From: an uncultured Bacilli bacterium
Lineage (GTDB): Bacteria; Bacillota_I; Bacilli_A; RF39; UBA660
Assembly: GCA_934101745.1 (NCBI GenBank)
Contig: CAKOSD010000024.1
Span: 1-10,521 of the forward strand
Direction: 5' to 3'
Length of the DNA stretch: 10,521 nt
How positions within the stretch are numbered: position 1 is the first letter of the stretch; every line of letters starts with the position of its first letter. The position numbers and the translations under genes are program-made. Below are positions 6,763 to 10,521 of the stretch, in pieces. The notes beneath the pieces were generated by a model. The model was not told the origin of the DNA, ran no database searches, and saw only the letters and a program-made list of their open reading frames with translations.

Positions 6763-7167
6763 ATGGCTTTGAATTTAAAGAAAATGATGGGGTTAGATGG
6801 TGATGATAGTTCACTTCAAACTGAAGATGAATTCTATACAGAAACAGAAGAAGAGAAAACAGGTAGTAAAAATGGTGGTTCAAAAATGATTTTACTTGAA
6901 CCACGCGCTTACTCCGAATCTCAACAGATTGCTGATCACTTAAAGAAAAGAAACAGTGTCGTTGTTAACTTGAAAAGAGTAACTTCTGACCAAGCAAAAA
7001 GAATTATAGATTTTTTAAGTGGCTGTATCTATGCTATAGGTGGTACTATGCAAAAAGTTGGTGTTGGTATTTATTTATGTGCACCTAAAAATGTAAATGT
7101 ACAAGGAAAAATCACGGAAGATTCATCAGTTGCCGATGAAGAAGCAAATGAGGAAGTGAAGTGGTAA
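6763..7167 (+). CDS. sepF: Cell division protein SepF
   Basis: This 134-residue protein has the SepF layout. A short amphipathic N-terminus ([11 protein letters not shown]) would bind the membrane. An acidic, Gly/Ser-rich linker (about 12-40) follows. The conserved beta/alpha SepF core spans about 42-113: [52 protein letters not shown], then [11 protein letters not shown] disordered acidic tail ends it. SepF tethers FtsZ filaments to the membrane and arranges them in the Z-ring, overlapping in role with FtsA. The conserved glycine of the dimer/ring interface appears as the GG at 93-94. A strong AAGGAG (6749-6754) precedes the ATG by 8 bases, and a clear promoter lies upstream. divIVA follows after 26 bases; the ylmG and ylmH genes that usually separate the two in Bacillus are absent. 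Confidence 0.95.
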   Translation: MALNLKKMMGLDGDDSSLQTEDEFYTETEEEKTGSKNGGSKMILLEPRAYSESQQIADHLKKRNSVVVNLKRVTSDQAKRIIDFLSGCIYAIGGTMQKVGVGIYLCAPKNVNVQGKITEDSSVADEEANEEVKW

Positions 7168-7193
7168 TTTAATAAAAATTGAGGTGGGGGATT

Positions 7194-7646
7194 ATGCCTA
7201 AAACATTTGGGATGTCTTTTTATGGCTATAATAAAAATGAAGTTAATGAGTTTATTAACAATGTTACTAATGAATATGAAAGTATGTTAGAAAAATTAAA
7301 GAAAACTAATGAAGAAATGAATAAACTTAGAGATGACAATATTAAATTGCAAAGTGAAATAGAGCAATATAAAAATATTGAAGGAACTCTAAGAAGAACA
7401 TTAGTGCTTGCTGAAGAATCTAATCAAACCATAAGAAAATCCGCAAGTGATGAATCTCAAGCAATATTAGAAGATGCTAAGAAAAACGCCTCAAGGATTA
7501 TTAATGATGCTTTACTTAAAGCCCAAAAAATACAAGATGATGCTGATGCGATAAAAAGAAATACTGCAGTGTATCGTAATCGAATAATGAATGTTATAAA
7601 AGAACAAAAAGAACTATTAGATAAGTATGAAGATATCGAATATTAA
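7194..7646 (+). CDS. divIVA: DivIVA-domain cell pole/septum protein
   Basis: The protein has 150 residues from the ATG at 7194. That start is chosen over an in-frame TTG at 7179 because AGGTGGGG (7182-7189) lies just before it. The N-terminal lipid-binding domain has the family signature FYGYNKNEVNEFINNV (9-24). A long coiled coil runs from about 25 to 75, and a second helical segment continues to the C-terminus with the DivIVA pattern NIEGTLRRTLVLAEES (61-76) and a repeated Asp/Ala/Lys-rich helix. DivIVA senses negative membrane curvature at poles and septa and recruits partners: division-site or chromosome-anchoring proteins in Bacillus, peptidoglycan synthesis in others. Pairing with sepF is typical. 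The last 13 codons also encode the upstream arm of a terminator-like hairpin. Confidence 0.92.
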   Translation: MPKTFGMSFYGYNKNEVNEFINNVTNEYESMLEKLKKTNEEMNKLRDDNIKLQSEIEQYKNIEGTLRRTLVLAEESNQTIRKSASDESQAILEDAKKNASRIINDALLKAQKIQDDADAIKRNTAVYRNRIMNVIKEQKELLDKYEDIEY

Positions 7647-7672
7647 GTCTTCCTTCTTATAGTTCTTTTTTT
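7606..7672 (+). terminator. Terminator-like hairpin overlapping the divIVA 3' end
   Basis: AAAAAGAACTAT (7606-7617) is a perfect 12-bp complement of ATAGTTCTTTTT (7659-7670). Shorter inner pairings (AAG with CTT; GAAGA 7629-7633 with TCTTC 7648-7652) would extend the structure inward. A run of seven Ts (7666-7672) forms its 3' side. The upstream arm lies inside divIVA. The stem is AT-rich and the loop long, so its efficiency is uncertain. Confidence 0.5.
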
Positions 7673-7685
7673 AAATACTAGAAAA

Positions 7686-7691
7686 TATAAT
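7686..7691 (+). promoter_or_regulatory. Possible -10 element for sigK
   Basis: A consensus TATAAT lies 17 bases before the sigK ATG. The sequence at the -35 spacing (TTCTTT, 7663-7668) is a poor sigma-A match, and the predicted start would fall in the ribosome binding site. Nor did I find a clear sigma-E promoter (CATACAAT-like -10 with an upstream ATA). How sigK is transcribed is therefore open. Confidence 0.25.
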
Positions 7692-7707
7692 GTAATAGGT
7701 GATAAAA

Positions 7708-8400
7708 ATGCTAAATCTACTTATTAATTTTATTAAGAGTATTTTTTTATTTACTGGTAGTTACTCCAATACCGTTTTTAAAGATCCTTTGTCTAGTGAG
7801 GAAGAAGAAAAGTATATAAAATTAATGCAAAATGGCGATAAAGAGGCTAGAAATATCTTGATTGAGCATAATCTTCGTTTAGTTGCTCACATTGTAAAAA
7901 AATTTAATCCTCCGCTTGGTCTTACTGATGACTTAATAAGCATTGGCACTATTGGGTTAATTAAAGGTATTGATTCTTACCAAAGTAGCAAAAACATTAA
8001 AATAACAACTTATGCAGCTAGGTGTATTGAAAATGAAATATTAATGTATTACCGTTCCTCAAGAAAATTTCAAAATACAGTTTCCTTAGATGATTATATT
8101 GGTACTGATAAAGAGGGTAATAAAATTAACTTGAAAGATGTCATTAAAGATAAAAGTAAGCCTATTGAAGATGAACTATATTTAAAAGATAATATTAGTC
8201 TCTTAAAGCAATTTATTACTAAATTAAATAAAAGAGAACAGGATATCCTTATTAAGAGATATGGTCTTAATAATAAAAAAGCTATGACTCAAAAAGAAAT
8301 AGCCCAAGAAATGCGTATTTCTAGAAGTTATGTTTCTAGAATTGAAAAACGGGCAATTAGCAAAATTTTAAGAGAATTTATTAAAAGAAATAAAGACTAA
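7708..8400 (+). CDS. sigK: Sporulation sigma factor pro-sigma-K
   Basis: The protein has 230 residues from the ATG at 7708, with AGGTGAT (7697-7703) 4 bases before it; an in-frame GTG at 7699 sits inside that signal and is rejected. Residues 1-16 are hydrophobic and basic (MLNLLINFIKSIFLF), followed by the SY pair and then DPLSS, which lines up with the cleavable pro-sequence of Bacillus SigK. Region 2 contains ARNILIEHNLRLVAHIVKKF (47-66), DDLISIGTIGLIKGIDSY (74-91) and TYAARCIENEILM (101-113). Region 4 ends with the helix-turn-helix TQKEIAQEMRISRSYVSRIE (194-213). Sigma-K directs late mother-cell transcription (coat, cortex, mother-cell lysis). In Bacillus it is released by the SpoIVFB protease. 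The gene is uninterrupted, with no skin-type element. Its last codons form one arm of a shared terminator. Confidence 0.94.
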   Translation: MLNLLINFIKSIFLFTGSYSNTVFKDPLSSEEEEKYIKLMQNGDKEARNILIEHNLRLVAHIVKKFNPPLGLTDDLISIGTIGLIKGIDSYQSSKNIKITTYAARCIENEILMYYRSSRKFQNTVSLDDYIGTDKEGNKINLKDVIKDKSKPIEDELYLKDNISLLKQFITKLNKREQDILIKRYGLNNKKAMTQKEIAQEMRISRSYVSRIEKRAISKILREFIKRNKD

Positions 8401-8435
8401 CCTAGTATTATTTAAGATAGTTATTTCTTTTTTTT
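8383..8435. terminator. Bidirectional terminator between sigK and the convergent gene
   Basis: AAAAGAAATAA (8383-8393) is perfectly complementary to TTATTTCTTTT (8421-8431), with an inner ACTA/TAGT pairing. Eight Ts (8428-8435) form the plus-strand tract; on the minus strand the arm also ends in a T-rich stretch. The left arm encodes the last residues of sigK, and the right arm encodes the last residues and stop of the minus-strand gene. Confidence 0.5.
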
Positions 8436-8717
8436 AATTAAATTTAGAATATAATCATTTTTAAAAGAGGCTAAATAATTATAAAGAGTACCGTCATTAC
8501 CAGATTTGTTTATATTTCTAATACTTTTAATAACAATACTTATTTTAGAAAAATTTAAAATTAAATCATTACCACTTTTAGTATAACTAACTAAATTGCC
8601 ATAATCTTTAAATAATATTTTATAAATAGTTTGATTGTCAGTTGTTCTTTTTATAAACCCTTGGTACTTAATAGTATAATAATTTTTGTTAATACTAATT
8701 TCTATTTTATCTAACAT
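8421..8717 (-). CDS. Hypothetical protein, 98 aa, convergent with sigK
   Basis: I do not recognise this small protein. It is rich in Lys, Ile and Asn, with alternating short beta-like stretches (KIEISINKNYYTIKYQGF, TIYKILFKDYG, LILNFSKISIVIKSI), and ends in a lysine run. There is no signal peptide, membrane segment or cysteine. A beta-sheet-rich small cytoplasmic protein is a reasonable reading. The ATG is the first in-frame start, because an in-frame TAA lies just upstream. The nearest SD-like sequence (AAAGGAA on the minus strand, 8739-8733) is 15 bases away, which is long. The absence of a competing plus-strand gene, the convergent terminator and a TATAAT upstream support a real gene. It is the only minus-strand gene in the window; a role in sporulation because of its position next to sigK would be pure guesswork. 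Confidence 0.6.
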   Translation of the reverse strand: MLDKIEISINKNYYTIKYQGFIKRTTDNQTIYKILFKDYGNLVSYTKSGNDLILNFSKISIVIKSIRNINKSGNDGTLYNYLASFKNDYILNLIKKKK

Positions 8718-8756
8718 AAGTTAAGCAACTAATTCCTTTCTTTAAAATTTTGATTG

Positions 8757-8785
8757 ATTATAAACTTTTAGTTATTCGCAGTAAT
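8757..8785 (-). promoter_or_regulatory. Candidate promoter of the minus-strand gene
   Basis: On the minus strand a TATAAT (8762-8757) is preceded at 17 bases by ATTACT (8785-8780), a weak -35. The implied leader is about 30 bases, ending at the ATG at 8717. Support is limited to the -10 box and its position. Confidence 0.3.
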
Positions 8786-8884
8786 TTTTCAGTCAAAATA
8801 ACAATTTATTGATATAGATTACAAGAAACTAGATGATTTGTAAAGGTAATTTTAAAAAAAATAATCTGATTTTGCAAATTTTAG

Positions 8885-8913
8885 TTTTATTATTAGTAAA
8901 TTTAGGCTATAAT
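8885..8913 (+). promoter_or_regulatory. Promoter of deoD
   Basis: A consensus TATAAT (8908-8913) has TTTTAT (8885-8890) at 17-base spacing as a poor -35. A better -35-like TTGCAA at 8872-8877 is 30 bases away and cannot pair with it. The rest of the 219-bp region 8718-8936 is AT-rich; I see no riboswitch fold or convincing operator in it. Confidence 0.5.
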
Positions 8914-8936
8914 GTAATCATAGGAGGATAGAAAAA

Positions 8937-9668
8937 ATGAAACCACAAGAAGAACCTATTCATATTAAAGTAGAAAATAAAAAAGATATCGCCCCATTAG
9001 TATTAATGCCTGGAGATCCCCTAAGAGCCAAATATATTGCTGAAAAATTTTTAAAAAATGCTAGATTAGTTACCAGTGTTCGTAATATGTTTGGTTTTAC
9101 CGGAACTTATAAGGGCCATGAAATTACCATAATGGGAAGTGGTATGGGTATGCCAAGTATGAGTATTTATGCCTTTGAATTATTCTATTACTTTAATGTA
9201 GAAAAAATAATTCGGATTGGTACTTGCGGAGTTGTAACCAAAGATATTAACGTTCCAGAATTAATACTAGCGGATAATGTCTTTAGTTTATCTAACTTTG
9301 CATATAATTATGATGGCTATGATAAAAATATGGTTTATCCTAGTAAAAAATTAAACGAAAATATTATTGCTACAGCCAAGGAACAGGATAAAAAATTACA
9401 CGTAGGGACAATGCTTACTTGCGATGCTTTTGGTCCTTATATCAATATGGATAATGTTTTGAAAAGAATTCCTGATGAGGTAAAACCAATTGCTGAGGAA
9501 ATGGAGGCTTATGCCCTTGTCCATGTTGCTAACTCATTTAAAAAAGAGGCTACCGCCATTGTTACAGCCGTTGATTCGAAATTTAGTGATGTAGTTTTAC
9601 CAATTGAAGACCGTGAAAAATCACTTGATGATATGATTACATTAGCGCTTGATGCAATAATAAAATAA
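8937..9668 (+). CDS. deoD: Purine nucleoside phosphorylase, DeoD type
   Basis: This 243-residue protein is the expected length for the hexameric DeoD class of the PNP/UDP phosphorylase family. It carries out phosphorolysis of purine (deoxy)nucleosides to free base and (deoxy)ribose 1-phosphate in the cytoplasm. Visible motifs are HIKVENK near the N-terminus with H9, the phosphate-binding LMPGDPLRAKYIAE (23-36), IMGSGMGMPSMSIYAFEL (65-82), RIGTCGVV (93-100), the ribose-binding EEMEAYAL (187-194), and D213 in TAVDS at the position of the catalytic aspartate. The gene has a strong AGGAGG (8922-8927) 9 bases before the ATG, its own promoter, and a strong terminator, so it is a single-gene unit. 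In B. subtilis purine phosphorylase and phosphopentomutase genes lie next to xerD, so the following Xer gene fits. The region after residue 158 (TMLTCDAFGPY) is family-like. Confidence 0.95.
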   Translation: MKPQEEPIHIKVENKKDIAPLVLMPGDPLRAKYIAEKFLKNARLVTSVRNMFGFTGTYKGHEITIMGSGMGMPSMSIYAFELFYYFNVEKIIRIGTCGVVTKDINVPELILADNVFSLSNFAYNYDGYDKNMVYPSKKLNENIIATAKEQDKKLHVGTMLTCDAFGPYINMDNVLKRIPDEVKPIAEEMEAYALVHVANSFKKEATAIVTAVDSKFSDVVLPIEDREKSLDDMITLALDAIIK

Positions 9669-9675
9669 AAAGGGT

Positions 9676-9693
9676 AGTTGGCAAGCACCAACT
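9676..9693 (+). repeat. Stem-loop directly after deoD
   Basis: AGTTGG (9676-9681) pairs with CCAACT (9688-9693) around a CAAGCA loop. It starts seven bases after the deoD stop and is followed by AT-rich sequence without a T tract, so it is not itself a terminator. It may stabilise the 3' end of the mRNA or assist the terminator behind it. Confidence 0.6.
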
Positions 9694-9700
9694 TGAATTA

Positions 9701-9723
9701 TAGGTCTTAAGACCTATTTTTTT
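9701..9723 (+). terminator. Rho-independent terminator of deoD
   Basis: The perfect 16-bp palindrome TAGGTCTTAAGACCTA (9701-9716) folds into a 6-bp stem with a TTAA loop and is followed by seven Ts (9717-9723). The xer gene begins nine bases later, and its SD-like AGGAT (9724-9728) abuts the T tract, so a xer promoter would need to lie upstream of or within this structure, or xer depends on read-through. Confidence 0.9.
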
Positions 9724-9732
9724 AGGATAGAT

Positions 9733-10521
9733 ATGTTAAAAGAATTTGAAAAATATTTAAAAAATGTAAAAAAATATAGTATAAATACGATAAATAGTTA
9801 TCTGAGTGATATTAATATCTTTATTTCTTATTTAAATCAAGAAAAGATAAATTATAAAAATATAAATTGTGATATTATTCGCAGTTATTTAAAATACTTA
9901 GATGTTAATAAATATAAAAGCAGTAGTATTAATCGAATTTTAAGTAGCCTTAATGATTATTATAGTTACTTAGAAAAAAATAAAATAATTAAGTATAATT
10001 ATTTTAAGGATATAAATAGACCAAGAAAAGAAAAAAGATTACCTAATTTTATTAATTATACCGAATATATGAATTTGATTAATACTGTTCAAAAAGAAAA
10101 TAATGAGTACTTAAAAATAAGAAATTTACTTTTATTAGAAATACTATTTGATACGGGGTTACGCGTAAGTGAGGCTGTTAATATCAAGATAAGTGATATT
10201 GACTTAAAAAACCATAGTCTTAAAGTTTTAGGAAAAGGCAATAAAGAAAGAATAGTTTATTTTGGCGATTATGCTGTTACTTATTTAGAAGAGTATCTTG
10301 CCTTAAGAAAAAATATAAAATCTAAAGATAATGAATATTTATTTTGGAATAAAGATTATCAAAAATTAACCCGCAGGGGAGCCGAGTATTTAATAAATAA
10401 CATTGCTAAGAAAGCCTTATTAAAGCAAAGAATAACTCCCCATACTTTGCGTCATTCTTTTGCCACCGAGATGCTAAATAATGGCTGCGATATAAGAAGT
10501 GTTCAAGAACTTCTTGGACAT
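9733..10521 (+). CDS. Tyrosine recombinase XerC/XerD, 3' end cut by window
   Basis: The frame is open from the ATG at 9733 to the window edge, 263 codons, with no stop. Residues 1-95 form the SAM-like core-binding domain (helical, with SINTINSYLSDINIFISYL near the start). The catalytic domain shows FDTGLRVSEA with catalytic R144, the beta-hairpin LGKGNKER with K168, and PHTLRHSFATEML with H237 and R240. The last three residues seen are the LGH of the second conserved His motif (H263). The nucleophilic tyrosine, normally about 9 residues later, lies beyond the window. XerC/XerD resolve chromosome dimers at dif. A position after a purine phosphorylase gene hints at XerD, as in Bacillus, but C versus D cannot be settled here. 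A short AGGAT (9724-9728) serves as ribosome binding site. Confidence 0.93.
   Translation, partial: MLKEFEKYLKNVKKYSINTINSYLSDINIFISYLNQEKINYKNINCDIIRSYLKYLDVNKYKSSSINRILSSLNDYYSYLEKNKIIKYNYFKDINRPRKEKRLPNFINYTEYMNLINTVQKENNEYLKIRNLLLLEILFDTGLRVSEAVNIKISDIDLKNHSLKVLGKGNKERIVYFGDYAVTYLEEYLALRKNIKSKDNEYLFWNKDYQKLTRRGAEYLINNIAKKALLKQRITPHTLRHSFATEMLNNGCDIRSVQELLGH

Noticed and set aside
8872..8877. TTGCAA as -35 of the deoD promoter
   Set aside because: It is 30 bases from the only good -10 (8908-8913), too far for a sigma-A promoter, and no -10 lies at the correct spacing.
8833..8931. 32-codon frame with a hydrophobic tail, ending in the deoD ribosome binding site region
   Set aside because: It has no Shine-Dalgarno, runs through the deoD -10 box and is readable mainly because the region is AT-rich. 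A regulatory leader peptide is unlikely because transcription should begin downstream of most of it.
9509..9691. 60-codon open frame on the minus strand
   Set aside because: It overlaps the well-supported 3' end of deoD and its first stem-loop, and has low-complexity Ser-rich translation typical of a shadow.

Overview
The window looks like a piece of chromosome from a low-GC Bacillota, most likely a Bacilli-related lineage that sporulates or recently did. Three things support this. The DNA is very AT-rich, and the proteins are rich in Lys, Asn and Ile. The gene order around yqeY, yqfC, yqfD, ybeY, era, yqzL, recO and glyS follows the Bacillus subtilis yqe/yqf region with several genes missing. 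Three genes belong to sporulation families: yqfC, yqfD and sigK. TGA is used as a stop (end of the yqeY fragment at 226-228, and ybeY at 2683-2685), so this is the standard code 11 and not a UGA=Trp mollicute. I cannot name the species; an uncultured gut lineage is a plausible guess only.

Layout. Positions 1-252 hold the 3' end of yqeY and its terminator. Positions 276-3560 hold a tight same-strand run, yqfC-yqfD-(VanZ-family)-ybeY-era, with overlaps or very short gaps. The run ends in a weak terminator. Then come a 26-codon yqzL-like gene (3675-3755) and recO (3777-4505). A promoter at 4508-4536 precedes an unrecognised 230-aa gene that runs straight into the dimeric-type glycyl-tRNA synthetase gene (5247-6632). 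Another promoter (6704-6732) starts the division pair sepF-divIVA (6763-7646), followed by an intact sigK with a pro-sequence (7708-8400). A small unrecognised gene on the minus strand (8421-8717) converges on sigK. After a 219-bp intergenic region, deoD (8937-9668) ends in a strong terminator, and the window closes inside a XerC/D tyrosine recombinase gene (9733-10521, cut at the edge).

The genes are mostly housekeeping: ribosome and rRNA maturation (YbeY, Era), recombinational repair (RecO), tRNA charging (GlyRS), Z-ring tethering and pole recognition (SepF, DivIVA), purine salvage (DeoD) and chromosome dimer resolution (Xer). Mother-cell sporulation functions (YqfC, YqfD, pro-sigma-K) are threaded among them. 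I see no CRISPR array, prophage, insertion sequence, tRNA or rRNA gene. I found no clear new multi-gene system. The parts most worth a second look are the unrecognised 230-aa protein placed before glyS, the VanZ-family gene standing where phoH/pgpH usually sit, the intact pro-sigma-K gene, the very short YqzL-like ORF, and the terminators built into the ends of coding regions.
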